64,000 nt of DNA from Rhizobium sp. FKY42 (GTDB lineage Bacteria > Pseudomonadota > Alphaproteobacteria > Rhizobiales > Rhizobiaceae): assembly GCF_005222835.1 (NCBI RefSeq), contig NZ_STGA01000016.1:57841-121840 (forward strand). Direction: 5' to 3'. Under the pieces are notes generated by a model. The model searched no databases. It was given only the letters and a program-made list of their open reading frames with translations, and had not been told where the DNA came from. Positions 1 to 10,069 of this stretch are shown here, piece by piece; the stretch's first letter is position 1; each line of letters begins with the position of its first letter. Both the position numbers and the translations under genes were made by a program.

Positions 1-95
1 AGAGCTTTGCTTTTGCAGCTGTCAGAACAAGTTCCAGCGCGCAAACACGCGCTTGATTCCTGAACCGGCAGGGATCGCGACAGAAGTGGATTATT

Positions 96-117
96 ATTGG
101 TACTTCTGAGTACCAAT
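96..117. promoter_or_regulatory. 9-bp inverted repeat upstream of the Ser-rich small protein
   Basis: ATTGGTACT (96-104) and AGTACCAAT (109-117) form a perfect inverted repeat with a 4-nt centre in AT-rich DNA about 63 bp before the start codon of the gene at 180. There is no T-run, so an operator or RNA hairpin is more likely than a terminator. The binding protein is unknown. Confidence 0.35.
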
Positions 118-179
118 ATTTATACCGCATTAAGAGATGACGTTTAGCGTGTTGTTAGATTCATAACAGGACGTCTCCC

Positions 180-542
180 ATGGTCGATGCCATTTCAAGT
201 GCTGCCACAACGATTCTGAGCTCCAGCAGTTCGTCTTCATCTACCTCCTCCTCCTCGAACACGGATGTCGCCGCTCTGGAAGCACAGCTGGCCGCCAAGC
301 AGTCTGAGCTTGCCAAAACCGAGGACGAAGACGACAAGAAGGAGCTGGAAGAGCAGATAGCCACCTTGCAGAAGCAGATTGCCGACGCCAAGGCTGCCGA
401 GGCCAAGAAGCTTGCGGATACGGGCTCGTCCAACCAGAAACCGGAGCAAGTGCCTGCGCAAATGTCCGGTGAAAGCGATCGGATCGGTTCGAAGAATTTC
501 GACGAGAACACAGAGTTCGGTGAGCGCACAGCCTATGTTTGA
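180..542 (+). CDS. Small Ser-rich, coiled-coil hypothetical protein
   Basis: A 120-residue protein. Residues about 9-27 are almost all Ser/Thr; residues about 30-80 are rich in Ala, Glu, Lys and Gln with heptad-like spacing, so a single coiled coil is likely. The C-terminal 40 residues look disordered. No signal peptide or membrane segment is visible. AGGACGT lies about 8 nt before the ATG at 180. I do not recognise the family and propose no function. It stands alone, upstream of a TetR regulator on the same strand with a gap of about 120 bp. The overlapping minus-strand frames are Ser-rich shadows of the low-complexity DNA. Confidence 0.6.
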   Translation: MVDAISSAATTILSSSSSSSSTSSSSNTDVAALEAQLAAKQSELAKTEDEDDKKELEEQIATLQKQIADAKAAEAKKLADTGSSNQKPEQVPAQMSGESDRIGSKNFDENTEFGERTAYV

Positions 543-663
543 ACGGTTATCTGACCGTCCATCCGCCGCTCGAACCCGTTTTACAATTTTGGATTGACAG
601 AAGTTATCTGTAAGCCCTGCCAATTCTGGTATGAGATGCCGAAACGGCAATATGGCTGCACGG

Positions 664-1305
664 ATGAACGACACGACAGACGACCAACAGGCTGCGCCCT
701 TGAAACGAGGGCGAGGCCGGCCCAAAGCTTCGACAGACAATGCGAGGCGAACATCCATCATCGAGATGGCAAGACGCACCTTCATGGAGCTCGGCCTGCT
801 GCGGACCACCACCGACATCGTGGCTGCACGCTGTAGAATTTCCAAGCAGACACTCTACCGTTTGTTTCCCAGCAAGGCGGACCTGTTCATCGCTGTTGTC
901 GCCGCGCACCGGCAGACCATGCTCGACCTTCCGCGCCCGGAGGACGAAGACGGCCCGTTGGAGGACCTGATTGCGCGGATTTTCCTGATCGACATTGACG
1001 CACAACAGGAGCGGGAGCGCGAGGCCTTTATCCACATGGTCCTGCGGGAGGCCCATCAAGTGCCTGACCTTGTGGAAATTCTGTTCAGGGAGGGGCCGGA
1101 AACCTCTCGTCGTCTGCTTGCCGATTGGTTATCCGGCCAGATGGCCAAGGGCAAAATTCATCTCGATGATCCGATGAATGGGGCGAGAATGCTGATGGAT
1201 CTTCTCTTCGCTGGACCCGGTCCCTTCAAATGGAAAGACATGGCGGAACGGCATCAACATATGCGGCAGGCGATCGGAATATTCGTGCGAGGCACGCGTC
1301 CGTAA
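664..1305 (+). CDS. TetR/AcrR-family transcriptional regulator
   Basis: About 213 residues. The N-terminal part has the TetR helix-turn-helix pattern: a basic RGRGRPK stretch, then ARRTFMELGL, then RISKQTLYRLFPSKADLF, where the SKQTLYRLFPSK segment is the recognition helix and YxxFxxK-type signature. The C-terminal half is helical and would bind ligand and dimerise; the ligand cannot be read from sequence. The start is uncertain: in-frame ATGs at 631, 652 and 664 all lack a strong ribosome site, and 664 gives the usual short tail before the HTH. The next gene, asnO, is 237 bp downstream on the same strand, but nothing shows that this regulator controls it. Confidence 0.8.
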   Translation: MNDTTDDQQAAPLKRGRGRPKASTDNARRTSIIEMARRTFMELGLLRTTTDIVAARCRISKQTLYRLFPSKADLFIAVVAAHRQTMLDLPRPEDEDGPLEDLIARIFLIDIDAQQEREREAFIHMVLREAHQVPDLVEILFREGPETSRRLLADWLSGQMAKGKIHLDDPMNGARMLMDLLFAGPGPFKWKDMAERHQHMRQAIGIFVRGTRP

Positions 1306-1453
1306 GTCGTTTGAGTTTCACTGACGGATGAGGACCAGTCTTGGCAAAGAACGCTTAAAAACGCTTCCAATTCCTGCGCCGAACTTTGGTCTGACACCAT
1401 TTTGTTCCAGAAAAATCGCAACCAAATGAGGTTTTTGTCGTTTGGCCTCCTGT

Positions 1454-1505
1454 GCAGGCGCGTTTCTCAACGGGCCTGCTTCCTCTTTGCCCGGATTTTC
1501 CGGGC
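1454..1505 (+). promoter_or_regulatory. Two hairpins in the leader of the NAGGN operon
   Basis: GCAGGC (1454-1459) pairs with GCCTGC (1474-1479), and GCCCGG (1489-1494) pairs with CCGGGC (1500-1505) around an ATTTT loop. The second ends 37 nt before the GTG of asnO. They could terminate transcription from the TetR gene or control the osmotically regulated asnO operon. There is no U-run, so neither role is firm. The rest of the 237-bp gap shows nothing else clear. Confidence 0.3.
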
Positions 1506-1542
1506 TTAAGGCGTATGAAGACAGCGAGGTAAAGACAGAACA

Positions 1543-3318
1543 GTGTGTGGCATCTGCGGAGAAATTCGGTTCGACGGCACTCAGCCTTCCCCCATGGTTC
1601 AAGCACAGATGATGGAGGCGATCGCGCCTCGCGGGCCAGATGGTTCGGGTCTCGTCATTCATGGTTCAACTGCACTTGCGCATCGGCGCTTGTCAATTAT
1701 TGATCTGAGTGAAAAGGCGCGCCAACCGATGGTGGATGGCGAACTCGGTCTGACGATTGCCTTCAACGGCTGCATCTACAACTACCCGCAACTGCGTCAG
1801 GAACTGGAAGAGCGCGGCTATCGCTTCTTCTCGCATGGCGATACGGAGGTTATCCTCAAGGCGTGGCATGCCTGGGGCATTGATTGCGTGAAGCGCTTCC
1901 ACGGCATGTTTGCCTTCGTGATTCACGAACGCGACACAAACCGTGTTGTGATGGCCCGCGACCGCTTCGGCATCAAGCCGCTCTATCTGGCGAAAGTCGA
2001 TGGCGCGCTGCGCTTTTCATCCTTCCTTCCTGCGCTTGTTCAAGGCGGCGGCGTCGACACGTCCATCGACCGCATAGCGCTGCATCACTATATGAGCTTT
2101 CACGCCGTCGTGCCGCCGCCGCGCACGATCCTGAACGGCATCAAGAAGTTTCCGCCTGCAACAATCCGCGTGATCGAAGCCGATGGCCGCGAGAGCGATA
2201 CGCGTTACTGGAACCCGCCCTACGAGCGCGACCCTTACATGGCAGGGCTTTCTCGCGAAGACTGGCGCGATCTGGTGCTGGATTCGCTGCGCACCGCCGT
2301 GAAGCGCCGCATGGTGGCCGATGTGCCAGTCGGCGTGCTTCTCTCGGGCGGCGTGGATTCCAGCATCATCACCGGCCTTCTGGCTGAGCAGGGTCAGAAC
2401 GATCTGATGACCTTCTCTGTTGGCTTCGAGGAAGCCAATGGCGAAAAAGGCGATGAATTCGTCTATTCGGACCTGATCGCCAGGCATTTCGGCACCGACC
2501 ATCACAAAATCTTTGTGCCATCCGACCAGTTGATGGCCGCCCTTCCCGGTGTGATCTCTGCCATGTCGGAACCCATGGTTTCCTATGACAATGTGGGCTT
2601 CTATCTGCTGGCCAAAGAGGTTTCGAAGCACATCCGTGTCGTGCAGTCCGGCCAGGGTGCCGATGAGGTCTTCGGCGGCTATCACTGGTATCCGCCCCTC
2701 GGAAACTCAAAAGACGTCGTGAGCGACTATGCCCGTGTGTTCTTCGACCGCAGCCATGCGACACTGAAGACGCAGCTGGGTGATGACTGGATCGCCGACC
2801 ACGATGCAAGTCTTGAACTGGCGCGCGCTCATCTCACGCAGCCGGAGGCAGCAACGCCGGTGGATGCAGCCCTTCGTCTCGACAGCCAGGTCATGCTGGT
2901 GGACGATCCGGTCAAGCGCGTCGACAACATGACGATGGCCTGGGGGCTCGAGGCACGCGTTCCCTTCCTCGATCATGAACTGGTGGAACTGGCCGCGAAA
3001 ATTCCACCGGAATTCAAGCTGAACGAAGGCGGCAAGGGCGTGCTCAAGGACGCTGCCCGCCTTGTCGTGCCGAATGAGGTGATCGACCGCAAGAAGGGCT
3101 ATTTCCCCGTTCCGCAACTGAAATATGTCGATGGACCCTATCTGGAAATGGTGCGCGACGCGCTGTCTTCGCAGGCTGCCCGCGAACGCGGCATTTTCCG
3201 CAAGGATTATCTCGACCGGTTGTTTGCCAATCCCTCCGATCACATCACGCCGCTGCAGGGTTCCGAACTCTGGCAGGTGGGCCTTCTGGAATTGTGGCTG
3301 CAGGCGCAGGGAGTTTGA
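1543..3318 (+). CDS. asnO: N-acetylglutaminylglutamine amidotransferase (asparagine-synthetase-like)
   Basis: A 591-residue class II glutamine amidotransferase. Start is GTG at 1543, which puts Cys directly after the initiator, as this family requires (MCGICGE). A GAGGTAAA ribosome site precedes it. The N-terminal glutaminase domain (to about 210) carries RGPDGSG and AHRRLSIIDLS. The C-terminal synthetase domain has the PP-loop SGGVDSS at 268-274. The enzyme amidates the dipeptide N-acetylglutaminylglutamine to give the compatible solute NAGGN, described in Sinorhizobium meliloti with ngg. Ngg follows after 2 nt, then an M42 peptidase. That three-gene context separates it from ordinary asnB. 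Confidence 0.93.
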   Translation: MCGICGEIRFDGTQPSPMVQAQMMEAIAPRGPDGSGLVIHGSTALAHRRLSIIDLSEKARQPMVDGELGLTIAFNGCIYNYPQLRQELEERGYRFFSHGDTEVILKAWHAWGIDCVKRFHGMFAFVIHERDTNRVVMARDRFGIKPLYLAKVDGALRFSSFLPALVQGGGVDTSIDRIALHHYMSFHAVVPPPRTILNGIKKFPPATIRVIEADGRESDTRYWNPPYERDPYMAGLSREDWRDLVLDSLRTAVKRRMVADVPVGVLLSGGVDSSIITGLLAEQGQNDLMTFSVGFEEANGEKGDEFVYSDLIARHFGTDHHKIFVPSDQLMAALPGVISAMSEPMVSYDNVGFYLLAKEVSKHIRVVQSGQGADEVFGGYHWYPPLGNSKDVVSDYARVFFDRSHATLKTQLGDDWIADHDASLELARAHLTQPEAATPVDAALRLDSQVMLVDDPVKRVDNMTMAWGLEARVPFLDHELVELAAKIPPEFKLNEGGKGVLKDAARLVVPNEVIDRKKGYFPVPQLKYVDGPYLEMVRDALSSQAARERGIFRKDYLDRLFANPSDHITPLQGSELWQVGLLELWLQAQGV

Positions 3319-3320
3319 CC

Positions 3321-5117
3321 ATGACGACCAAGACCACGGAGCGAATGCAGCGGTTTCGAAGCGAAAAGGCAGTGGCACACCGGCTGAAACGCAAGCGGTT
3401 CGAATCTCTTCGCAAAACCGGCCAGACCTATGACGATGGCCCCGCGCCTTCTGCCTGTGTGGATTGTGGCTGGGGCCGATTGATCTTCGCCCAGACCTTT
3501 GACGATTCCGTCGAACTGGTCTCCGCATTGAGGGAAGAAGCGCCTGAGCACCGCGATATCGCGGTTTATGTGGGCGATCCGCATGTTCTTCTGGCCGAAG
3601 CGCCGCAGGAGATCTTTCTCGATCCGTCGCATACATTCCGGTTGGATCTTTCCACCTATCGCTCCAGCCGTCGCGCCGTTCGTGGCTTTTTTGTGCGTCG
3701 CCTGACCTCAGAAGCAGATGCGCGCGCTGTCAACCGCATCTATTCGTCTCGCGGAATGGTGCCGGTTCGTCCTGACTTTTTCTGGTCCAACCGCGACAAT
3801 CGCGTCATCACCTATCTGGTGGCGGAAGACGAACAGACGGGCGAGGTGATCGGCACCGTAACCGGCATCGACCATATCCGCGCCTTCTCCGATCCCGAAC
3901 AAGGGGCTTCCCTTTGGTGCCTTGCCGTTGATCCGCAGGCGCGCCACGCCGGTATTGGAGAGACGCTGGTGCGTAGACTGGGTGAACATTTCAAGGCGCG
4001 TGGCAATGCCTTCATGGATCTATCCGTACTGCATGACAACGAACAGGCGATTGCACTGTATGAGAAGCTTGGCTTTCGCCGTATTCCAGCCTTCTCCGTC
4101 AAGCGCAAGAATTCCATCAACGAGCGCCTCTATGCCAGCCCGCTGGAAGCCTATGACGCGCTGAACCCTTATGCGCGGCTGCTGGTAGACGAGGCCCGCC
4201 GCCGCGGCGTGCATGTGGAAATTACCGATGCGGAAGGTGGCTTCTTCCGGCTTTCCCATGGCGGGCGCTCCGTTCACTGCCGCGAGAGCCTGACCGAACT
4301 GACATCCGGTGTTGCCATGTCGATCTGTGATGACAAGGCCGTGACACGCCGTGTCGTGGAGCGGGCCGGTATTATCGTTCCAGAACAGATGACGGCAGGC
4401 GAGGATGAGCAAGCGCTTGTCTCATTTCTTGAAAAACATGGCCGCGTGGTAGTGAAACCTGCCCGTGGCGAACAGGGCCGCGCCGTGGCCGTTGGTCTTT
4501 CTACTCTGGACGAGGTGAAGACTGCCATTCAGGCGGCGCGGGAAGTGTGCGACCGGGTGCTGATCGAAGCCTGTTTCGACGGTGAAGATCTGCGTCTGGT
4601 CGTCATCGATTTCAAGTTGGTGGCTGCGGCCGTACGCCGCCCGCCGCATGTGGTGGGCGATGGGCGTTCCACAGTTCGGGAACTGATCGAGCGGCTTTCG
4701 CGCCGCCGCGCCGCTGCGACCGGTGGAGAAAGCACCATTCCCGTTGATGCGGAAACCGAGCGCTGCCTTTCCATGTCCAACGTGACGCTGGACGACGTGC
4801 TTGAGGAAGGTCGCGAGATTGCCGTGCGCAAGGCGGCCAATCTTCACACCGGCGGCTCGATCCACGATGTCACCGAGATCGTCCATCCGTGTCTGGTGGA
4901 AGCGGCAATCAATGCCGCGCGCGCGATCGATATCCCGGTGGTGGGTATCGACTTCATGATCAAATCCCCGACAGAGCCGGACTACGTGTTCATCGAGGCG
5001 AACGAGCGCCCAGGCTTGGCCAATCACGAGCCGCAGCCGACGGCGGAACGTTTTCTCGATCTCCTTTTTCCGCTGTCTGGCCATCGCGCCGCACGTCACG
5101 CGCTGGGTCGGATCTGA
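3321..5117 (+). CDS. ngg: N-acetylglutaminylglutamine synthetase (GNAT + ATP-grasp fusion)
   Basis: A 598-residue two-domain enzyme. The first half contains a GNAT acetyltransferase fold (roughly 110-265, with LWCLAVDPQARHAGIGETLV and ALYEKLGFRR). The second half is ATP-grasp (roughly 280-590, with GRVVVKPARGEQGRAVAVG and a C-terminal FIEANERPGLANHEP). This matches the enzyme that acetylates glutamine and ligates a second glutamine. The ATG at 3321 follows the asnO stop by 2 nt, so the genes are translationally coupled; a longer in-frame extension would overlap asnO and has no ribosome site. The product goes to AsnO for amidation. Confidence 0.92.
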   Translation: MTTKTTERMQRFRSEKAVAHRLKRKRFESLRKTGQTYDDGPAPSACVDCGWGRLIFAQTFDDSVELVSALREEAPEHRDIAVYVGDPHVLLAEAPQEIFLDPSHTFRLDLSTYRSSRRAVRGFFVRRLTSEADARAVNRIYSSRGMVPVRPDFFWSNRDNRVITYLVAEDEQTGEVIGTVTGIDHIRAFSDPEQGASLWCLAVDPQARHAGIGETLVRRLGEHFKARGNAFMDLSVLHDNEQAIALYEKLGFRRIPAFSVKRKNSINERLYASPLEAYDALNPYARLLVDEARRRGVHVEITDAEGGFFRLSHGGRSVHCRESLTELTSGVAMSICDDKAVTRRVVERAGIIVPEQMTAGEDEQALVSFLEKHGRVVVKPARGEQGRAVAVGLSTLDEVKTAIQAAREVCDRVLIEACFDGEDLRLVVIDFKLVAAAVRRPPHVVGDGRSTVRELIERLSRRRAAATGGESTIPVDAETERCLSMSNVTLDDVLEEGREIAVRKAANLHTGGSIHDVTEIVHPCLVEAAINAARAIDIPVVGIDFMIKSPTEPDYVFIEANERPGLANHEPQPTAERFLDLLFPLSGHRAARHALGRI

Positions 5118-5125
5118 GCCAAGCC

Positions 5126-6250
5126 ATGCAGATCACCATCGACGAAAACTATCTGCTGCGGCAGCTTGCGGCACTGCTGCAGATAGACAGTCCCACCGGT
5201 TACACGGATGAAGTGGTTCTCTACTGCGCGGAAGAACTGAAACGCCTTGGCCTTTCGCCAGAACTGACGCGGCGCGGCGCCATTCGCGCCGTCCGTCAAG
5301 GCAGCCGAAGGGCGGGAGCGCGTGCCATCGTCGCCCATGTCGATACGCTGGGCGCGCAGGTCAAAGCCATCAAGGACAATGGCCGACTGGAACTTGTGCC
5401 CATCGGCCATTGGTCAGCCCGTTTTGCCGAAGGTGCGCGGGTGACGATCTATGGCACCGGGGGCATTCATCGCGGCACCATTCTGCCGCTCAAAGCATCC
5501 GGCCATACGTTCAATGAGGAGGTGGACACGCTGCCTGTCGGCTGGTCTTATGTGGAGGTTCGCATCGACGCAAGGACCCGCACGCCCGATGAAACACTGA
5601 AACTCGGCATCGAGGTCGGCGATATCGTCGCCATCGATACGGGCAGCGAGTTTCTGGAAAACGGCTTCATCAATTCCCGCCATCTGGATGACAAAGCGGG
5701 CGTGGCCATTGCGCTCGCAGCCATCGAGGCGCTGGAACGCGCCGGTGCCAGCACGCCTGTTGATACGCATTGGCTGTTTACGATTGCGGAAGAAGTCGGC
5801 GTTGGTGCCTCCTCCATCGTCACGTCAGAGATTGCCTCCATGCTGACCATCGACAACGGCACAACAGCACCGGGGCAGAATTCCTCCGAATTCGGCGCGA
5901 CGATTGCCATGGCGGACCAGACCGGGCCTTTCGATTTCCACCTGACGCGCAAGCTGGTGGAGCTTTGCCGCGAAAACCAGATCCCCTACCAGAAGGACGT
6001 GTTTCGTTACTATCGCTCCGATTCAGCCTCGGCGCTGGAGGCTGGCCATGATATCCGCACCGCCCTTGTTACCTTTGGGGTCGATGCCTCGCATGGTTAT
6101 GAGCGCATTCATAAACATGCGCTGACCTCAGTGGCGAGGCTGGCAGCGGCTTTTGCAGTCAGTCCCGTGAAGATCCGACGGGATGCGAATGAGATGTCCG
6201 GGCCAGAGGGCTTCACGCATCTTCCGATCCGCGACACGGCAGAGAACTGA
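5126..6250 (+). CDS. M42-family metallopeptidase of the NAGGN system
   Basis: A 374-residue aminopeptidase-like protein with M42 metal-site motifs: HVDTLGAQ, NSRHLDDKAGVA, the catalytic-pair region EEVGVGAS, and a C-terminal DASHGYERIH. It starts at the ATG at 5126, 8 nt after the ngg stop; frames extending upstream run inside ngg. Members of this subfamily occur consistently with asnO and ngg. The substrate is not established; NAGGN turnover or dipeptide supply is an inference from context. Confidence 0.88.
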   Translation: MQITIDENYLLRQLAALLQIDSPTGYTDEVVLYCAEELKRLGLSPELTRRGAIRAVRQGSRRAGARAIVAHVDTLGAQVKAIKDNGRLELVPIGHWSARFAEGARVTIYGTGGIHRGTILPLKASGHTFNEEVDTLPVGWSYVEVRIDARTRTPDETLKLGIEVGDIVAIDTGSEFLENGFINSRHLDDKAGVAIALAAIEALERAGASTPVDTHWLFTIAEEVGVGASSIVTSEIASMLTIDNGTTAPGQNSSEFGATIAMADQTGPFDFHLTRKLVELCRENQIPYQKDVFRYYRSDSASALEAGHDIRTALVTFGVDASHGYERIHKHALTSVARLAAAFAVSPVKIRRDANEMSGPEGFTHLPIRDTAEN

Positions 6251-6276
6251 ACAGAAATAGGCCGGGCGGAGGAGGA

Positions 6277-7086
6277 TCACGGATTATCGCGTTTAAAGAT
6301 CCAGTCGTGATCCGGGTGGTTCTGGAAGCGCCACTTGCGCATCGGACCCGCCATGACATTGAGGTAATACATCTCGTATCCGTAAGGCGAGCCGCACGGA
6401 TGATGACCCTTCGGCACCAGCACGACATCGCCGCTGGATACCGCCATGGTTTCATCCAGAGAACCGTCTTCCGTGAAAACGCGCTGGAAGCCGAAGCCCT
6501 GTGCCGGGTTCAAACGGTGGTAATAGGTTTCTTCCAGATAGGTCATATCCGGGTAATTATCCTCATCGTGCCGGTGTGGCGGATAGGATGACCAGTTGCC
6601 GGACGGCGTGAAGACTTCCGTGACCAGAAGGCTATCGGCCACATCGCGATCTTCCATGGCAATCGGGAAGATGTGGCGGGTATTAGCACCCTTGCCGCGC
6701 TCCGTAAGATTGATGCCAGCTGGACCAATGACCTGCGCCTCACGGCCCGGCTTGGCTGGTGCCGTGCAGATGGCAAGCGTGCAATCGCTCGTTGCTTCCG
6801 CTGACCAGTCTGAGCCAGCAGGCACATAGACGCAATGCGGCGGCTTTTTCTCGAACACGTTCATGCGGTCGCCAAGCTCACCGAAGTCTTTGCCCGAGCC
6901 TGAGATCTTTGCCTTGCCTTCCACCAGAACGAGGATCACCTCAGTCTCGCCCGTCGGCTCGGCAGCCTTTTCACCCGGCTTCAGATGATAAAGACCAAAG
7001 CCGACATAGCCCCAGTTCGCGCTTTCCGGCGTAATGTCATGCACCTTGCCGGATGTGCCGGATGGCTTGCGCAGGAGATTGCTCAT
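6277..7086 (-). CDS. iolB: 5-deoxy-glucuronate isomerase
   Basis: A 269-residue cupin-type isomerase, last gene of the iolCDE-orf-iolB operon. It converts 5-deoxy-D-glucuronate to 2-deoxy-5-keto-gluconate in myo-inositol breakdown. Visible family features are FEKKPPHCVYVPAG, SSYPPHRHDEDNYP with the metal-ligand histidines, a glutamate-rich LEETYYHR segment, and PKGHHPCGSPYGYEMYYLN near the C-terminus. Length is normal. Its ATG overlaps the stop of the small membrane-protein gene by 4 nt (ATGA), so the two are coupled. Confidence 0.95.
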   Translation of the reverse strand: MSNLLRKPSGTSGKVHDITPESANWGYVGFGLYHLKPGEKAAEPTGETEVILVLVEGKAKISGSGKDFGELGDRMNVFEKKPPHCVYVPAGSDWSAEATSDCTLAICTAPAKPGREAQVIGPAGINLTERGKGANTRHIFPIAMEDRDVADSLLVTEVFTPSGNWSSYPPHRHDEDNYPDMTYLEETYYHRLNPAQGFGFQRVFTEDGSLDETMAVSSGDVVLVPKGHHPCGSPYGYEMYYLNVMAGPMRKWRFQNHPDHDWIFKRDNP

Positions 7087-7328
7087 TCCTCGTCTCCTTC
7101 CCGCTGAGCTTGAGCGGCAGCCTTCTTGGCTTCCGCCTCCGCAATCGAACGGTCATACATGATGAGAAGTTCATAGGCCGCATAGCCAGCGGCACCTAAA
7201 AACAGGATTGCCCAACCCCACGATTGGTTCAGGGCTTCAACGCCACCCCAAAGGGCAGGCAACACCACCGTTAGAACCCGCCGCCACAGCGGCTTGAAGA
7301 AGGGATGCGTGGGATCGAGCAACTTCAA
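7083..7328 (-). CDS. Small two-helix membrane protein inside the iol operon
   Basis: An 81-residue protein with two hydrophobic segments, about 18-33 (VLTVVLPALWGGVEAL) and 38-57 (WGWAILFLGAAGYAAYELLI), followed by a charged Ala/Glu/Lys tail. It sits 22 nt after iolE and overlaps iolB by 4 nt, so it is transcribed and translated with the inositol genes. I do not recognise the family; a role in inositol uptake or catabolism is only suggested by position. Confidence 0.72.
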   Translation of the reverse strand: MKLLDPTHPFFKPLWRRVLTVVLPALWGGVEALNQSWGWAILFLGAAGYAAYELLIMYDRSIAEAEAKKAAAQAQREGDEE

Positions 7329-7350
7329 TGTGTTTATCCTTGGAACGAGG

Positions 7351-8244
7351 TCAGATCAGCCCTGCATCCTTGGCGAAGCCCTTCAGCGATTTCAAGCCGA
7401 GGCTCTGATATTCGAATGGATTGCGCACATCCGGGTCCTGTTCGGCCTCAATGACGATCCAGCCCTGATAGCCATGTTCGGCTGCAATCTTGAGAACCGG
7501 CGGGAAATTTACGCCGCCTTCAGTGTCGCCAGGAACGGTGAACACGCCACGGCGCACACCTTCCAGGAAGGAGAGTTTTTCGTTGCGCACCTGATCGGCA
7601 ATAACAGGGCGCACGTTCTTGGCATGGATATGGCCGACGCGGTGCATGTACTTTTTCGCCACGGCTTCCGGGTTGCCGCCGCCGAAATAGCAATGGCCGG
7701 TATCGAGCAGCAGCTTGGCGTGCGGGCCCGTGTGCTGCATCAGCTTGTCGATTTCCTCTTCGCTCTCGACCACAGTGCCCATGTGGTGGTGATAGACCAG
7801 CGAAATGCCCTGAGACGCCGAAAACTCTGCAAGAGCTTCTACACCTGCGCCGAACTTGGCCCAATCGGCGTCCGCCAGCTTCGGGCGATCCGCCAGAGCC
7901 GTATCATCGGCACCATGGATGGCGTTCGAGGTTTCGCAGACGATGATGACCTTGCAGCCCATGGCCTTCAGCACGTCCAGGAAGGGCTGCATGGCAGCCT
8001 TTTCCTCTTCAATCGTGTTGGTCAGCAGGTTCAGCGAATGCCAGCCGGAGACGAATTTCAGGCCGCGCGGCTCCAGAACGGATTTCAGGCCAGCCGGATC
8101 GGTTGGCAGCTTGTGGCCCTTTTCGATGCCATCGAAACCGATCTTGGCGGTTTCATCCAGGCACTGCTCCAGGCTGATATGCGCGCCGAGCGTGCGGTCG
8201 TCGTCATTGGACCAGGCAATCGGGTTTGTACCGAAGAGGATCAT
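7351..8244 (-). CDS. iolE: myo-Inosose-2 dehydratase
   Basis: A 297-residue TIM-barrel (xylose-isomerase-like) protein. It dehydrates 2-keto-myo-inositol (scyllo-inosose) to the diketone that IolD hydrolyses. Family features include [14 protein letters not shown] at the N-terminus, [33 protein letters not shown] and a C-terminal [11 protein letters not shown]. Length and start are standard. It lies 1 nt downstream of iolD in the iolCDE-orf-iolB operon. Confidence 0.95.
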   Translation of the reverse strand: MILFGTNPIAWSNDDDRTLGAHISLEQCLDETAKIGFDGIEKGHKLPTDPAGLKSVLEPRGLKFVSGWHSLNLLTNTIEEEKAAMQPFLDVLKAMGCKVIIVCETSNAIHGADDTALADRPKLADADWAKFGAGVEALAEFSASQGISLVYHHHMGTVVESEEEIDKLMQHTGPHAKLLLDTGHCYFGGGNPEAVAKKYMHRVGHIHAKNVRPVIADQVRNEKLSFLEGVRRGVFTVPGDTEGGVNFPPVLKIAAEHGYQGWIVIEAEQDPDVRNPFEYQSLGLKSLKGFAKDAGLI

Positions 8245-8245
8245 C

Positions 8246-10069
8246 TTAAATTCTTTCCTTCAGGGCAGCTTCATAGGCGGCACGCGCCTTGTTTACTTCT
8301 TCTCTGGCCGAGACTTCGGGCACGGCGACATCCCACCAGTGACCACCGGCACCCGGTGTCGGATAGGGGTCCGTATCGATGACGACGACAGTCGGTACGG
8401 TTGCCTCACGGGCTGCATCAAGCGCGGTTTCCAGTTCCGCGATGGACGACACCTTGGTGGATTTCGCACCCATGGCCGCCGCATGCGCGGCAAAATCGAT
8501 GGCGATGGGGTTCACATGATTTGTGTGGGCATAGAGGTTGTTGAACTCTGCACCGCCAGTGCCCATCTGCAGCCGGTTGATGCAGCCATAGCCCCGGTTA
8601 TCGGTGATGACGACAGTGATCTTCACACCCATGGCAACAGCCGTGGCAAGCTCAGAATTCATCATCATATAGGAGCCATCGCCCACCATGACGATGACAT
8701 CGCGCTCCGGCTCGGCCAGCTTGATACCAAGGCCGCCGGCAATCTCATAGCCCATGCAGGAGAAGCCGTATTCCATATGGTAGGAGAGCGGCAGCTTCGC
8801 CTTCCACAGCTGGTGAAGCTCGCCCGGCATGGTGCCAGCCGCGCACATGACCACCGTGTTATCCCGCGAGGCGCGCTGAACGGCGCCGATGACCTGCATA
8901 TCTGTCGGCAGTGTGTTGGCGTCCTTCGGCGCTGCGGTGACAGCATCGGCCTTGGCAAACCAACTGGCCTTGAGGCCCGCATCCGGGGCAGCAAAATGGT
9001 GCTCGCCAAGAGCTGCCGAAATCTTTTCTAACCCCACCTTCGCGTCGGCCACGAGCGGGATCGCATCATGCTTGGCGCTGTCGTAAGCCTGCACGTTGAG
9101 CGCCAGGATCTTGCGATTGGGGTTCTTGAACAAAGCCCAGGAACCGGTTGTGAAATCCTGAAAACGCGTGCCGACGCCGATCACCAGATCAGCCTTTTCC
9201 GACACGATGTTCGCGCTTTCGCAACCAGTGACACCTACCGGGCCGAAGTTCAGACCGTGATCCCAGGCAAGCGCCGACTTGCCCGCCTGCGTTTCGACAA
9301 CCGGGATCTGGTGTTTCTCTACAAAGCTTTTCAGCGTTTCCGTTGCACCAGAGAAATGCACGCCGCCGCCGGCAACGATGACCGGGTTCGTCGCGGCCTT
9401 GATGGCGGCAATGGCGGCTTCCAGTTCCACCACATCCGGCTCTGGACGGCGGAACCGCCAGGTCTTCGGTGTGAAGAAACTTTCCGGGTAATCGTAAGCC
9501 TCCGCTTGCACATCCTGGCAGAAGGCAAGCGTGACGGGGCCGCAATCGGCAGGGTCGGTCAGCGTTCTGAACGCACGCGGCAGTGCCGTCAAAAGCTGTT
9601 CGGGACGCTCGATACGGTCGAAATAGCGGCTGACCGGCTTGAAGCAGTCATTGGCGGAAATCGTGCCGTCTTCGAAATCCTCGATCTGCTGCAGAACCGG
9701 ATCGGGACCACGATTGGCAAATACATCACCCGGAATAAACAGAACTGGCAGGCGGTTGACATGTGCCAAAGCCGCTGCCGTTACCATGTTCAGCGCACCG
9801 GGACCGATGGAGGAGGTGACCGCCATGGCACGGCGACGACCCAGTTGCTTGGCGTAGGCAATCGCCGCATGTGCCATCGACTGTTCGTTCTGGCCGCGAT
9901 AGGTCGGCAGTTCCTCGCGAATGCCGTAGAGTGCTTCACCGATACCGGCGACGTTGCCGTGACCGAAGATCGCCCAGACGCCTGCGATATAGGGAACGCC
10001 ATCCTCGTTCAGCTGGTTGGCGAGGTAGCGCACCAGCGCCTGCGCCGCCGTCAGACGGATCGTTTTCAT
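8246..10069 (-). CDS. iolD: 3D-(3,5/4)-trihydroxycyclohexane-1,2-dione hydrolase
   Basis: A 607-residue thiamine-diphosphate enzyme that opens the inositol-derived ring. The start ([16 protein letters not shown]) is at 10069, overlapping the iolC stop as ATGA; an in-frame extension to 10126 lies wholly inside iolC. The N-terminal PYR domain contains [15 protein letters not shown] with the activating glutamate. The C-terminal PP domain has the ThDP motif [15 protein letters not shown] and its downstream NRGYGC. Length is typical. Confidence 0.95.
   Translation of the reverse strand: MKTIRLTAAQALVRYLANQLNEDGVPYIAGVWAIFGHGNVAGIGEALYGIREELPTYRGQNEQSMAHAAIAYAKQLGRRRAMAVTSSIGPGALNMVTAAALAHVNRLPVLFIPGDVFANRGPDPVLQQIEDFEDGTISANDCFKPVSRYFDRIERPEQLLTALPRAFRTLTDPADCGPVTLAFCQDVQAEAYDYPESFFTPKTWRFRRPEPDVVELEAAIAAIKAATNPVIVAGGGVHFSGATETLKSFVEKHQIPVVETQAGKSALAWDHGLNFGPVGVTGCESANIVSEKADLVIGVGTRFQDFTTGSWALFKNPNRKILALNVQAYDSAKHDAIPLVADAKVGLEKISAALGEHHFAAPDAGLKASWFAKADAVTAAPKDANTLPTDMQVIGAVQRASRDNTVVMCAAGTMPGELHQLWKAKLPLSYHMEYGFSCMGYEIAGGLGIKLAEPERDVIVMVGDGSYMMMNSELATAVAMGVKITVVITDNRGYGCINRLQMGTGGAEFNNLYAHTNHVNPIAIDFAAHAAAMGAKSTKVSSIAELETALDAAREATVPTVVVIDTDPYPTPGAGGHWWDVAVPEVSAREEVNKARAAYEAALKERI

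Noticed and set aside
7294..8382. A 362-residue plus-strand open frame opposite iolE
   Set aside because: Antisense shadow of iolE, which is complete.
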